Assembly (NCBI RefSeq): GCF_000212355.1
Contig: NC_015496.1
Coordinates: 2,760,001 to 2,824,000, forward strand
DNA: 64,000 nucleotides
Direction of reading: 5' to 3'
Origin: Dokdonia sp. 4H-3-7-5
GTDB taxonomy: Bacteria; Bacteroidota; Bacteroidia; Flavobacteriales; Flavobacteriaceae
A program made the translations under genes and the position numbers. Of the stretch, positions 42,784 to 52,201 are shown in pieces. The notes under the pieces are model-generated. The model saw only the letters and a program-made list of their open reading frames with translations, was not told the DNA's origin and did no database searches. How positions within the stretch are numbered: the stretch's first letter is position 1; each line of letters opens with the position of its first letter.

Positions 42784-44139
42784 ATGAATATAGTATCTAC
42801 AAATCCGTACAACGGAACAGAAGTAGCCAAAATAAAAGCACTCAACTTAGAAGAGATAGAAGATAAAATTGAAAATGCACAACAAACGTTTCTTTCTTGG
42901 CGCAATACCACTTTTGCAGAGCGCTCACAACACCTTAATAATGTAGCCAAAGAATTAAGAGATAATGCAAGAGAGTACGCAGAAACAATGACTAAGGAAA
43001 TGGGTAAGCCCATCACACAAGCCATTGCCGAAGTAGAAAAATGCGCTTGGGTGTGTGAATATTACGCAGAAAATGCTCCATCACAACTAGCACCTAAGGA
43101 GATAAAAACAGATGCTTCAAAAAGTTATGTACGTTATGAACCTTTAGGCGTTGTGCTTGCGGTAATGCCATGGAATTACCCATTTTGGCAAGTATTTAGA
43201 TTCATTGCTCCAGCGCTTATGGCAGGTAATATAGGTGTGTTGAAACATGCAAGTAATGTAATGCAAAGTGCAGAAAATATTCAAAAAGTATTTGAACGTG
43301 CAGGACTTCCTAAGGGGTGTTTTCAAAACATGGCGATAGGTAGTGAGCGTATTGAAAATATCGTTCGAGATTCTCGTATTAAGGCAATAACACTTACTGG
43401 TAGTAAGCCAGCAGGAGCAGCTGTAGCAAGTACAGCAGCAAGCGAAATTAAAAAATCAGTCCTTGAGCTTGGAGGTAGTAATGCACTCGTAGTTTTTGAC
43501 GATTGTAATTTTGAGGAAACGGTACAAACGTGTGTGCAAGCGCGCTTTCAAAATACAGGGCAGAGTTGTATCGCTGGAAAGAGACTTATAATTCATGAAA
43601 AAATTCAAGAGAAGTTTTTAGAAGCTTTCGCGAAAGCGGTGACAGAATTAAAATCTGGTGACCCCATGGATGAGGATACGTACATAGGAGTGATGGCACG
43701 TGAAGACCTCGCCGAAGAATTAGAAGATCAACTCAAAAAATCTATTGCCGAAGGTGCAAAAGTGCTTATAGGTGGTCATAGACAGAAAGCTTATTTTGAG
43801 CCAACAATTGTCACGGGAGTAACACCAGAGATGACAATATTTAAAGAAGAAACCTTTGGGCCTGTAATAGGAGTTACTACATTTAAATCTGACGAGGAAG
43901 CACTAAATCTCGTAAACCAATCTGATTTTGGCCTAGGAGTATCCATTTTTACAGAGAGTGAAGAACGTATGGAAACATTGATTCCGAAGTTTGAGGATGG
44001 CGCTGTATTTGTAAATGATATGGTGAAGAGTAATCCTAATCTTCCTTTTGGAGGAACAAAAATTTCAGGATACGGTCGCGAACTCTCTATAGACGGTATA
44101 CAGGAGTTTGTAAATAAAAAGACAGTTTATATTAAATAG
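42784..44139 (+). CDS. NAD(P)-dependent succinate-semialdehyde dehydrogenase
   Basis: 451 residues, aldehyde dehydrogenase superfamily. PWNYPFWQVFRFIAPALMAG is the NAD-binding start, ELGGSNALVVF has the catalytic Glu, FQNTGQSCIAGKRLIIHE the catalytic Cys, and EETFGPVIGV the conserved late motif. It is close to SSADH of the Sad/GabD type that oxidises succinate semialdehyde. A palindrome copy (43624-43637) encodes EAFAKAVTE. Ends at a shared terminator. Confidence 0.9.
   Translation: MNIVSTNPYNGTEVAKIKALNLEEIEDKIENAQQTFLSWRNTTFAERSQHLNNVAKELRDNAREYAETMTKEMGKPITQAIAEVEKCAWVCEYYAENAPSQLAPKEIKTDASKSYVRYEPLGVVLAVMPWNYPFWQVFRFIAPALMAGNIGVLKHASNVMQSAENIQKVFERAGLPKGCFQNMAIGSERIENIVRDSRIKAITLTGSKPAGAAVASTAASEIKKSVLELGGSNALVVFDDCNFEETVQTCVQARFQNTGQSCIAGKRLIIHEKIQEKFLEAFAKAVTELKSGDPMDEDTYIGVMAREDLAEELEDQLKKSIAEGAKVLIGGHRQKAYFEPTIVTGVTPEMTIFKEETFGPVIGVTTFKSDEEALNLVNQSDFGLGVSIFTESEERMETLIPKFEDGAVFVNDMVKSNPNLPFGGTKISGYGRELSIDGIQEFVNKKTVYIK
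43624..43637. repeat. Iterated palindrome in the SSADH gene
   Basis: Perfect 14-base copy; read AFAKA. Confidence 0.95.
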
Positions 44140-44168
44140 TAGGACGCTTTTGCGAAAGCGCATTTAAA

Positions 44169-44206
44169 AAAACAGCCGATTCATAATCCTATGAATCGGC
44201 TGTTTT
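44169..44206. terminator. Terminator of the SSADH gene
   Basis: A 17-base perfect stem (AAAACAGCCGATTCATA and complement) with a four-base loop; a T-rich stretch follows. A one-mismatch palindrome copy (44145-44160) lies between the stop and the hairpin. Confidence 0.9.
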
Positions 44207-44307
44207 GTTGATTATATAAATAACACTGTTTACAACAAGAGCCATATCTCGATGTCTCCTTTCCAATTCCATCAGTAACCTTATCTTAGCTACACAAAAT
44301 AGAGTTT

Positions 44308-45210
44308 ATGAAATTTGGCGTAGTAGAGCAACCAGAGTTAATTGATTTTACACTACCTCCTGATCATCCAGATACTAAGGGTGTGATTGAGCATGCTTTC
44401 GCGAAAGCGGAAAACAAAGAGTTACAAGTCTTCGTAGGTTGTGCAAAATGGAATAAAGCAGAGCTCAAAGGCTTCTACCCAAAAGGTACAAAAGATGAGC
44501 TAGGGTATTATGCAAGTCAGTTTAACAGTATAGAGCTTAACGCTACTTTCTATAGATTATTTCCTAAGGAGCAGTTTCAAAAGTGGTATGATAAAGTTCC
44601 AGAGGGTTTTAAATTCTTTCCTAAAATTACAAATATGATAAGCCATCGCAAGCGGCTTATAGATTCTCAAGATTTTATTCCGGAGTATGTTGAACACGCA
44701 ACAATCCTCAAGGAAAAACTTGGTACTGTGTTCTTGCAGATGCACAACAATTTCCAGCCTAAGGATTTTGACCGAGTAGATAATTTTGTAAATCACTGGC
44801 CAGAAGATTTATCTATTGCCTTAGAGTTTCGTCATACCGATTGGTTTAACAATCCCGACGTGGCGGAGCGTCTTTATCTTTTACTTGAAGAGCACAACAT
44901 GGCAAATGTGCTCGTAGATACTGCTGGGCGTCGCGATATTATGCATATGCGTCTTACTAATGGAGAAGCTTTTATACGATATGTAGGAGCAAATCATCCT
45001 AGTGATTATGCTCGGCTAGATGCATGGGTAGAGCGCTTGAAGTATTGGGTAAGTCTAGGATTGCGTAAAATTCACTTTTTTATCCATCAAAATGTCGAGG
45101 TCGAGTCTACATTACTATCTGCATATTTTATAGATAAGCTCAATCCAGCATTAAACATTAATCTGCACATTCCTCATAGTGCGAGCGGTGGAGTAAATAC
45201 CTTATTTTAA
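44308..45210 (+). CDS. DUF72 family protein
   Basis: 300 residues, TIM-barrel-like DUF72 (YecE) domain: VGCAKWNKAELKGFYP, YYASQFNSIELNATFYRLFP, FPKITNMISHRKRL and EFRHTDWFN. Function unknown in the family. A palindrome (44395-44408) encodes EHAFAKAENK near the N-terminus, ahead of the conserved core. Its stop overlaps the gntK start by one base. Confidence 0.9.
   Translation: MKFGVVEQPELIDFTLPPDHPDTKGVIEHAFAKAENKELQVFVGCAKWNKAELKGFYPKGTKDELGYYASQFNSIELNATFYRLFPKEQFQKWYDKVPEGFKFFPKITNMISHRKRLIDSQDFIPEYVEHATILKEKLGTVFLQMHNNFQPKDFDRVDNFVNHWPEDLSIALEFRHTDWFNNPDVAERLYLLLEEHNMANVLVDTAGRRDIMHMRLTNGEAFIRYVGANHPSDYARLDAWVERLKYWVSLGLRKIHFFIHQNVEVESTLLSAYFIDKLNPALNINLHIPHSASGGVNTLF
44395..44408. repeat. 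Iterated palindrome in the DUF72 gene
   Basis: Perfect 14-base copy; read AFAKA. Confidence 0.95.
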
Positions 45211-45710
45211 TGAAGAATGTTTACATAGTTATGGGCGTTTCCGGTTGCGGAAAAAGTACCATAGGTAAGATGTTATCAAAGCAATTACAAGTTCCTTTTT
45301 ACGATGCAGATGATTTTCATCCCCAAGTTAATGTAGATAAAATGGCATCTGGTACACCATTGCAAGATGAGGATCGATGGCCGTGGCTCGATAGCCTAGC
45401 TCTAGAGATACAGCAGTGGTCAAATGATAAAGGGGCGGTACTTGCTTGCTCTGCACTTAAGGAGAGTTATAGAGAGCGTTTATTTTCTGATTCCGCTTTC
45501 GCGAAAGCAAAACAAAACTTTATCTATCTTGATGCAAATTTTGAAGCATTAAGAAAACGGCTAGCTTTTAGAAAGAATCATTTCTTTGATCCTTCATTAT
45601 TGCAATCGCAGTTTGATACACTAGAAGTACCCAATTATGGTGTTCATGTAGAAGCGACTCTAGCAAAAGAAGACATCATTAGAAGAATACAACAAATTAT
45701 AGAACAATAG
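45210..45710 (+). CDS. gntK: Gluconokinase
   Basis: 166 residues, the usual length. VMGVSGCGKSTIGKMLSKQL is the P-loop; PFYDADDFHPQVNVDKMASG, LACSALKESYRERLF and FDPSLLQSQFDTLEVP are the GntK motifs (YDADDFHP, RKNHFFDPSLL). It phosphorylates gluconate to 6-phosphogluconate. A palindrome (45495-45508) encodes DSAFAKAKQN. Followed after four bases by the gluconate transporter. Confidence 0.95.
   Translation: MKNVYIVMGVSGCGKSTIGKMLSKQLQVPFYDADDFHPQVNVDKMASGTPLQDEDRWPWLDSLALEIQQWSNDKGAVLACSALKESYRERLFSDSAFAKAKQNFIYLDANFEALRKRLAFRKNHFFDPSLLQSQFDTLEVPNYGVHVEATLAKEDIIRRIQQIIEQ
45495..45508. repeat. Iterated palindrome in gntK
   Basis: Perfect 14-base copy; read AFAKA. Confidence 0.95.
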
Positions 45711-45714
45711 GTTT

Positions 45715-47061
45715 ATGGATTATCAACTACTTCTGGCAGTAATTGTTGGGATTTCGGTCTTACTTTTTTTAATCCTTAGGCTCAAAATTCAGGCATTTCT
45801 AGCACTGCTTATTACTTGTATTGTTGTAGGTGTAATTGCTGGTATGGAACCGAAATCTATTCTCGATTCTGTAAAGAATGGAATGGGAGGGACCTTAGGT
45901 TTTGTAGCAACGGTAGTGGGGCTCGGAGCTTTATTTGGCGCTATTTTAGAACGATCAGGTGGAGCACAGCGACTAGCAGAATCCTTATTAAAAAAGTTTG
46001 GGATAGATAAATCTCCTTGGGCAATCATGCTCACTGGATTTTTTGTGGCTATTCCCGTATTTTTTGATGTAGCATTTATCATTTTAATACCTATCGTTTA
46101 CGCATTACAGAAGAAAACGGGAAAATCCTTACTGCTCTATGCTATTCCGCTGCTTGCGGGTCTAGCAATCACGCATACTTTTATACCACCCACACCAGGA
46201 CCTATTGCTGTAGCCGAAATTTTAGGAGCCGATCTTGGCTATGTCATAATATTTGGATTTTTAGCTGGATTACCTGCGGCTGTTATTGCTGGGCCATTGC
46301 TTGCACGATATTTATCAAAAAAGATGCATATCACATCTCCAGAAGATATGGTGACAGAAATGGAAGTGCCAGCAAATGCACCAAGTGCCGGAACAATTCT
46401 CTTAATAATCGCAATTCCTATTTTCTTAATAGTGTGCAATACCGTGTTAAACAGTCCGCTATTTGAGGAAGGAACTTTACCTAGTTGGCTGATTTTTGGA
46501 GCAGATTTATTAGGTCATCCATTTGTTGCACTTATCATTGCAAATGTTGTTGCGTGGTATTTCTTAGGAATCAAAAAAGGATTTACTAAAGACGAACTTC
46601 TTGATATTTCTACAAAATCTCTCTATCCTGCAGGAGTTATTATTTTATTAACCGGTGCCGGTGGAGCTTTTAAACAAATACTAATAGATACTGGCGCAGG
46701 AACAATGATTGCAGAAAGTTTGAGCGGTGATTTTTTTCCTCCTGTGGTTTTCGGCTTCCTTGTTGCGGCTATTGTAAGAGTATTGCAAGGAAGTGCAACG
46801 GTGGCTATGATTACCGCCGCTGGAATAACAGCTCCGTTGTTAGGACTAACAGAAACTAGCGCGCCACAGCTCGCAGTATTGGTAATTGCAATAGCTTCAG
46901 GTGCTAGTATATTTTCTCATGTAAATGACAGTGGTTTCTGGCTTGTAAAGCAATACCTAGGTCTAACAGAAAAAGATACATTTAAGTCATGGACAGTCAT
47001 GACTTCACTCATTGCAATCGTAGGACTTATTGTCTCTACAATACTTTGGTTTATAGTATAG
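45715..47061 (+). CDS. gntP: Gluconate:H+ symporter, GntP family
   Basis: 448 residues with about 12-14 membrane segments. GFFVAIPVFFDVAFIILIPI, HTFIPPTPGPIAVAEILGADL (given in part, TFIPPTPGPIAVAE) and GASIFSHVNDSGFWLVKQYL are diagnostic of GntP/GntT proteins. It imports gluconate for the kinase upstream. Co-transcribed with gntK and DUF72. Confidence 0.93.
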   Translation: MDYQLLLAVIVGISVLLFLILRLKIQAFLALLITCIVVGVIAGMEPKSILDSVKNGMGGTLGFVATVVGLGALFGAILERSGGAQRLAESLLKKFGIDKSPWAIMLTGFFVAIPVFFDVAFIILIPIVYALQKKTGKSLLLYAIPLLAGLAITHTFIPPTPGPIAVAEILGADLGYVIIFGFLAGLPAAVIAGPLLARYLSKKMHITSPEDMVTEMEVPANAPSAGTILLIIAIPIFLIVCNTVLNSPLFEEGTLPSWLIFGADLLGHPFVALIIANVVAWYFLGIKKGFTKDELLDISTKSLYPAGVIILLTGAGGAFKQILIDTGAGTMIAESLSGDFFPPVVFGFLVAAIVRVLQGSATVAMITAAGITAPLLGLTETSAPQLAVLVIAIASGASIFSHVNDSGFWLVKQYLGLTEKDTFKSWTVMTSLIAIVGLIVSTILWFIV

Positions 47062-47088
47062 TTGAGATCTTCCTAATACATCAAAAAA

Positions 47089-47119
47089 AAAAGGGATAAG
47101 CATTGTGCTTATCCCTTTT
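47089..47119. terminator. Bidirectional terminator between gntP and purB
   Basis: A 14-base perfect stem (AAAAGGGATAAGCA and complement) with a TTG loop, flanked by A and T tracts. Confidence 0.9.
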
Positions 47120-47131
47120 GTAATTTTATAA

Positions 47132-47147
47132 CGCTTTCGCGAAAGCG
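47132..47147. repeat. Iterated palindrome, intergenic copy after gntP/purB terminator
   Basis: Perfect 16-base copy CGCTTTCGCGAAAGCG, 12 bases beyond the hairpin and five bases before the purB stop codon. Confidence 0.95.
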
Positions 47148-47152
47148 AACTA

Positions 47153-48496
47153 CTATATCCCTGTATAATTTTGAGGAGTAATTGCTTTTAATTCTTTCTT
47201 AATTGCCGTGCTTACCTCAAGTGTATCTACAAACTCAGCCATAGACTTTTTTGTGATTTTACTATTTACTCTAGTAAGTGCTTTAAGCGCTTCATAAGGA
47301 TTAGGATATCCTTCTCTTCTTAGAATAGTCTGGATAGCCTCTGCTACTACAGCCCAGTTATTCTCTAAGTCGGCAGCGATTTTTTCTTCATTTATTAATA
47401 ATTTGTTCAATCCTTTTACGGTAGATCGTAATCCTATTAATGTATGTCCTAATGGAACACCTATGTTTCTTAATACCGTGCTATCCGTAAGATCTCTTTG
47501 TAATCTTGAGATAGGAAGCTTTGCAGAAAGGTGCTCAAAAATAGCGTTTGCAATACCTAAGTTTCCTTCACTGTTTTCAAAATCAATAGGATTTACTTTA
47601 TGTGGCATTGCACTAGAACCTACTTCTCCAGCTTTAATTTTCTGCTTGAAGTAATCCATCGATACATAGGTCCAGAAATCACGATCAAGATCTATTAAAA
47701 TTGTATTTATACGCTTTAATCCATCAAATAATGCAGCCATGTGATCATAGTGCTCTATTTGTGTAGTAGGGAAGGAGTGGTGCATTTTAAGCGTATCATG
47801 TACAAATGACTTACCAAATGCTCTCCAATCTATAGATGGGTATGCTACTTTATGTGCGTTGAAGTTTCCTGTAGCACCACCAAACTTTGCAGCACTAGGA
47901 ATATCATTTAATAAATTAAGTTGCTCCTCTATACGAACTACAAAAACCTCAATCTCTTTTCCTAAACGAGTAGGAGAAGCTGGCTGTCCGTGTGTACGAG
48001 CTAATAAAGGAATGTTTGCCCACTCGTCTACAAGCTGCTTCAGGTGATCTACAACCTCCAATAGTTCTGGAATATATACTTGATTCATCGCGTCTTTAAG
48101 GGACATCGGGATCGCAGTATTATTAATGTCTTGAGACGTTAATCCAAAGTGGATAAACTCCTTGTAAGATGCAAGGTCAAGTGCATCAAATTTTTCTTTG
48201 ATAAAGTATTCAACCGCTTTTACATCGTGGTTTGTTACTTTCTCTATGTCTTTTATTGCTTGTGCATCTTCTGTAGTGAAGTCTTGGTAAATTTCGCGCA
48301 AAGCGGTAAAAACACTTTTATCTACACCTTCAAGTTGCGGAAGTGGTAGCTCACACAAGGCGATAAAATATTCTACTTCTACTTTTACTCTGTATTTGAT
48401 AAGTGCGGCTTCAGAAAAGAAAGGAACTAAAGTTTCTGTTTTTGAGGCGTAACGACCATCAATAGGTGAGATGGCTTGAAGTGGTGACAACGACAT
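47153..48496 (-). CDS. purB: Adenylosuccinate lyase
   Basis: 447 residues. SPIDGRYASKTETLVPFFSE start, FGLTSQDINNTAIP, the catalytic His/Thr in RTHGQPASPTRLGKE, and the fumarase-family signature GEVGSSAMPHKVNPIDFENS. It splits SAICAR and adenylosuccinate in purine synthesis. A TAnnTTTG box (TATATTTG) lies at 48520-48527 on the minus strand. Length and motifs normal. Confidence 0.96.
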   Translation of the reverse strand: MSLSPLQAISPIDGRYASKTETLVPFFSEAALIKYRVKVEVEYFIALCELPLPQLEGVDKSVFTALREIYQDFTTEDAQAIKDIEKVTNHDVKAVEYFIKEKFDALDLASYKEFIHFGLTSQDINNTAIPMSLKDAMNQVYIPELLEVVDHLKQLVDEWANIPLLARTHGQPASPTRLGKEIEVFVVRIEEQLNLLNDIPSAAKFGGATGNFNAHKVAYPSIDWRAFGKSFVHDTLKMHHSFPTTQIEHYDHMAALFDGLKRINTILIDLDRDFWTYVSMDYFKQKIKAGEVGSSAMPHKVNPIDFENSEGNLGIANAIFEHLSAKLPISRLQRDLTDSTVLRNIGVPLGHTLIGLRSTVKGLNKLLINEEKIAADLENNWAVVAEAIQTILRREGYPNPYEALKALTRVNSKITKKSMAEFVDTLEVSTAIKKELKAITPQNYTGI

Positions 48497-48519
48497 TTGT
48501 TGTGATTTTAGTTAAGGGA

Positions 48520-48527
48520 CAAATATA
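48520..48527 (-). promoter_or_regulatory. Minus-7 box of purB
   Basis: TATATTTG on the minus strand, 23 bases ahead of the purB ATG; no clear TTG upstream. Confidence 0.4.
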
Positions 48528-48573
48528 TATAGAAGACTTCGTCTATCCGAATTCTAATGCAAAAATCGACAGA

Positions 48574-49914
48574 TTATAATAGGCCTCTTGCTTTAATTTC
48601 TAGATATTTATTAATAGTACTTACCGTGAGATCATCTGGCTTGGTTAATATGGTTTGAATACCGTATTGTTCAAGTCGAGCAACCATTACTTTTTTATCA
48701 AGATCTGCTTTTTGGGCAATCGTTTTATGATACACCTCGGGAAGTGTTTCGGCAGGTGCTGCAATAAGCTGATCGAGTTCTGTGTTTTGGAAAAAGATAA
48801 CCACCAAGACATGTTTTCGCGAAAGCGCTTTTAAATAAGGCAACTGTCTTTCAAGCGCAGTTATGTGCTCAAAATTTGTGTACAATAGTAGTAAGCTGCG
48901 CTGTGTGATTTTACGTTTTACTTGGTTGTACAACGCACCATAATCACTGTCCAAAAACTTAGTGTCAATATTGTAAAGCACCTCTAAAATGGTCTGTAAG
49001 TGTGTTTTCTTACTACTCGCAGGAAGGTGATTTTTAATAGTCTCTGCAAAGGTGAGCATGCCTACTTTGTCTTTTTTCTTTAAAGCAATATTAGAAAATG
49101 CCAGCGTACTGTTAATCGCATAATCTAATAGCGTCAGGCCTTTAAAAGGCATCTTCATCACACGGCTAGCATCTATGAGTGCATATACAGGTTGTGACTT
49201 CTCATCTTGAAACTGATTTACCATCAGGCTTGCACGTTTCGCAGTTGCTTTCCAGTTAACGGTACGTGCATCATCACCAGGGACGTAATCTTTAATTTGC
49301 TCAAACTCCATCGTGTGTCCCAGGCGGCGTATTTTTTTCATGCCGTGCATAGTAAGTCTATTATCTAGGGCAAGAAATGCATACTTTTTCATCTGGATAA
49401 AAGATGGGTACACCTTTACCATCTGATCTTTCTCAAAGCGGTAGCGACGTTTTACAAGTTTAAGCTTCGTACTCACATACACATTGAGATGCCCAAAGGT
49501 GTACTCACCACGCTCTGTAGGACGCAAGGAATATACAAATGATCTTGTTTCTCGTGCTGGGATCTCAATTACTTTACTAAAATCACGTTTTTGAAACTGC
49601 TCTGGTATTTCATCAATGATATCAAGTGTTACTGCAAATGGATATTTATTCTCGAGGGTGACAGGAAGCTCGTTTGCATCACTGTTTGAGAATTTTTCTG
49701 GTAGCTCTCTCACACCTTTTATTTTTCCGCTTGCGCGAAAAAGAACTAAGGCATCCACAAAAAATGCGAGCACCAGTAAAAGCAATAAGATATTAGTAAT
49801 TCCAAACAGGCTATGAAACCAGTAGGAAATCAAATAAAGCACACCGATAACTCCCAGCGCATAAAACAGGCGCTGGTGAACAAAAAAACTTTTTATAAAT
49901 CTTATAATAGCCAA
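48574..49914 (-). CDS. DUF58 protein of a MoxR-type cluster
   Basis: 446 residues. Two N-terminal helices (ALGVIGVLYLISYWFHSLFG, then ITNILLLLLVLAFFVDALVL) and the DUF58 core (PGDDARTVNWKATAKRASLM, a vWA-like fold with VYALIDASRVMKMP). Start is TTG at 49914, three bases after the MoxR stop. A palindrome (48815-48824) reads ALSRKH, the only copy in the third frame. Usually partners MoxR in chaperone-like assembly of membrane or secreted complexes. Confidence 0.88.
   Translation of the reverse strand: MAIIRFIKSFFVHQRLFYALGVIGVLYLISYWFHSLFGITNILLLLLVLAFFVDALVLFRASGKIKGVRELPEKFSNSDANELPVTLENKYPFAVTLDIIDEIPEQFQKRDFSKVIEIPARETRSFVYSLRPTERGEYTFGHLNVYVSTKLKLVKRRYRFEKDQMVKVYPSFIQMKKYAFLALDNRLTMHGMKKIRRLGHTMEFEQIKDYVPGDDARTVNWKATAKRASLMVNQFQDEKSQPVYALIDASRVMKMPFKGLTLLDYAINSTLAFSNIALKKKDKVGMLTFAETIKNHLPASSKKTHLQTILEVLYNIDTKFLDSDYGALYNQVKRKITQRSLLLLYTNFEHITALERQLPYLKALSRKHVLVVIFFQNTELDQLIAAPAETLPEVYHKTIAQKADLDKKVMVARLEQYGIQTILTKPDDLTVSTINKYLEIKARGLL
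48815..48824. repeat. Iterated palindrome core in the DUF58 gene
   Basis: TTTCGCGAAA core; read ALSRK, the third frame. Confidence 0.9.
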
Positions 49915-49916
49915 TA

Positions 49917-50984
49917 TTATCTTGGTATTTCTACAGATTGAACAATCATATCGATAACTTGTTCTGTGGTCATTCCTTCCATTTCACGCTCCGGAGAGAG
50001 TATTAAACGGTGACGCATTACTGGTATGACTGCACGTTTTACATCTTCTGGAATCACAAAGTCTCTACCTGCAATGGCAGCAAATGCTTTTGAAGCATTC
50101 ATGATTGCTAGTGATGCACGAGGAGAACCTCCAAGGTATAAATGTGGGTGCGTTCTAGATTTTACAACAATCTCTGCGACATAATTTAAAATCTTTTCTT
50201 CTATAAGCACCTCTTGTGTTTGCTTTCTAAAATCTGCAAGCTTAGCTGGATTAAGTACGGCTTCAATACCTTTTTGTGGAGCGCCACCTTTACGATCGTG
50301 ATGACTCTGCAGTATAGCAACTTCTTGTTCTAGCGTAGGGTAATCTACTTTAATCTTAAATAGAAAACGGTCTAGTTGTGCTTCTGGAAGTGCGTATGTT
50401 CCTTCTTGCTCTACTGGGTTTTGAGTTGCAAGCACCATAAAAGGAGGTTCCATGGTATATTTTGTGCCATCTATAGTAATCTGGCGTTCTTCCATAGATT
50501 CAAAAAGTGCAGCTTGTGTTTTAGCAGGTGCACGGTTAATCTCATCAATAAGGACGATGTTTGAAAATATAGGACCTTTCTTGAATTCGAATTCGCTAGT
50601 TTTCATATTAAGAATCGAAGTTCCTAATACGTCACTTGGCATCAAATCCGGTGTAAACTGTATACGTCCAAACTGTGTGTCTAGAGTCCTTGCAAATAAC
50701 TTTGCCGTTACTGTTTTTGCAATACCAGGAACTCCTTCTATGAGTACGTGACCATCAGAAAGTAAAGCAACAATGAGGAGCTCTATAAATTCGTGTTGCC
50801 CAATAATAATTTTACCAAGCTCTGCTCGTATTGCTTCGGCAGCATTGCGTAGTTCTTCTAATGGGATTCTATTAGTAAACGCGATTCCTTCATCTGCTTG
50901 ATTTACATCTTGCGATGGAGTAGGAGTAGCATTAGTGATTCCATCTGTTGTATTTTCTGGATCTTGTGGTGTGATATCGTCCAT
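49917..50984 (-). CDS. MoxR-family AAA ATPase
   Basis: 355 residues. An acidic/Thr-rich tail of about 40 residues precedes the AAA_3 core: Walker A GVPGIAKTVTAKLFA, Walker B FSNIVLIDEINRAPAKTQ, sensor 1 MVLATQNPVEQEGTY and sensor 2 ASPRASLAIMNASKA (GGSPRASLA). MoxR ATPases act with DUF58 and vWA proteins in metal-insertion or complex assembly. Overlaps the DUF4350 gene stop by one base. Confidence 0.93.
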   Translation of the reverse strand: MDDITPQDPENTTDGITNATPTPSQDVNQADEGIAFTNRIPLEELRNAAEAIRAELGKIIIGQHEFIELLIVALLSDGHVLIEGVPGIAKTVTAKLFARTLDTQFGRIQFTPDLMPSDVLGTSILNMKTSEFEFKKGPIFSNIVLIDEINRAPAKTQAALFESMEERQITIDGTKYTMEPPFMVLATQNPVEQEGTYALPEAQLDRFLFKIKVDYPTLEQEVAILQSHHDRKGGAPQKGIEAVLNPAKLADFRKQTQEVLIEEKILNYVAEIVVKSRTHPHLYLGGSPRASLAIMNASKAFAAIAGRDFVIPEDVKRAVIPVMRHRLILSPEREMEGMTTEQVIDMIVQSVEIPR

Positions 50985-52201
50985 TATTTTTGATTTTTAA
51001 ATGCTTCTATGCGTTTATTAAGTTCTAATAATTCTTCCTGATTTATGATCTGTTTAGCTCTTAGAGCCACCATATAATTAATCAGTAATTTAGTTTGCTC
51101 TAGTGTGTTGCCACTTTTAGATGCTAGCTTATTGATAAAACCTTCACTTATTACATTAGTGTCTAGAGCATAATTACTGCGTATAAATTCTAGAAAATGA
51201 CTTATTTGATGGCTTACGATGCTCTTGTGATCTTTCTTGTCAAGATACATTCCCGCAATAGTCTTTGTAAATGTGAGCGTCTGGTTAGGTAGTGGTTTTA
51301 TGATTGGGATAGCTCGCTGCTTGCGTCTTCCTTCAAAAACTACCCACAAAAAGGCACCTATGAGCAAGATGTAATAAGCCCACTTCAAATATCTATTCTG
51401 AAAGAATATATACAGCGGACTCGTATAAATGGTTTTACCGTTTTTATAGTGATTATCCCAGTAAAGGACTTCATTCTGATCTAGATAGGAGAGTACATTT
51501 TTTGTATACGTATAGTTATCCTCTCTCAGTATAAAATAGTTAGTAAATGTCTCAGGCATAAGATGGATGATAATCTCACCTTTGCCAAAATCTTGTTTTA
51601 TAAAATTTATTCTAGGCTCTGCGACGGTTATGGTGTCTTTGTCAACCATGAGGCCAAACTCCCCTAAAGCAAGGGTATTTATAGTGTCGACCTCTTCAAA
51701 AAAACCAGCGGTGGTCTCTACGTCATGATAATAAGGAGTTTCTCTACGTAAGCTTGGGTTTACGAGATTTACAAGCGGCTTGCGCTCAAAATTATCATAA
51801 TCATAATATAGATCAGTTTCTAGTGATAAGGTATCTAGTATCGTCTCTCCAATACCTCTTGCTGCAATAAATAGCGTGTTACCCTCACTAACCCACGATA
51901 ACAGTTTGAGTGATTCATCTTCACTAAAAAGGATGTAATCATTTACAAATAAGTAAGTACCACGTGCATCTGTACTATCTGACATAAACTCATAAGGAGG
52001 TATGCGCACTTCCTTAAACTTATCCTTTTGCCAGTTGTTTTCTAGTAGATCGTGTAACACATACGTTCCGTATGGAATTTTATCTGTCTTCGTATAGCTA
52101 GGATACCAGTTTATATCTTCCTTAGTACTTGACTCCATATAAATAACGAGTGCAAGAGCAAGTAGCAGCACACCGGCAATTACTTTAAATTTATTGCTCA
52201 T
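50984..52201 (-). CDS. DUF4350 family membrane protein
   Basis: 405 residues. An N-terminal helix (KVIAGVLLLALALVIYMES) precedes a GATase-like extracytoplasmic domain (YGTYVLHDLLENNW, LLSWVSEGNTLFIAARGIGE), then a second helix (WAYYILLIGAFLWVVFEGRR) and a cytoplasmic tail. This is the DUF4350 architecture of MoxR clusters. Overlaps the next upstream stop by four bases. No known activity. Confidence 0.85.
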   Translation of the reverse strand: MSNKFKVIAGVLLLALALVIYMESSTKEDINWYPSYTKTDKIPYGTYVLHDLLENNWQKDKFKEVRIPPYEFMSDSTDARGTYLFVNDYILFSEDESLKLLSWVSEGNTLFIAARGIGETILDTLSLETDLYYDYDNFERKPLVNLVNPSLRRETPYYHDVETTAGFFEEVDTINTLALGEFGLMVDKDTITVAEPRINFIKQDFGKGEIIIHLMPETFTNYFILREDNYTYTKNVLSYLDQNEVLYWDNHYKNGKTIYTSPLYIFFQNRYLKWAYYILLIGAFLWVVFEGRRKQRAIPIIKPLPNQTLTFTKTIAGMYLDKKDHKSIVSHQISHFLEFIRSNYALDTNVISEGFINKLASKSGNTLEQTKLLINYMVALRAKQIINQEELLELNKRIEAFKNQK

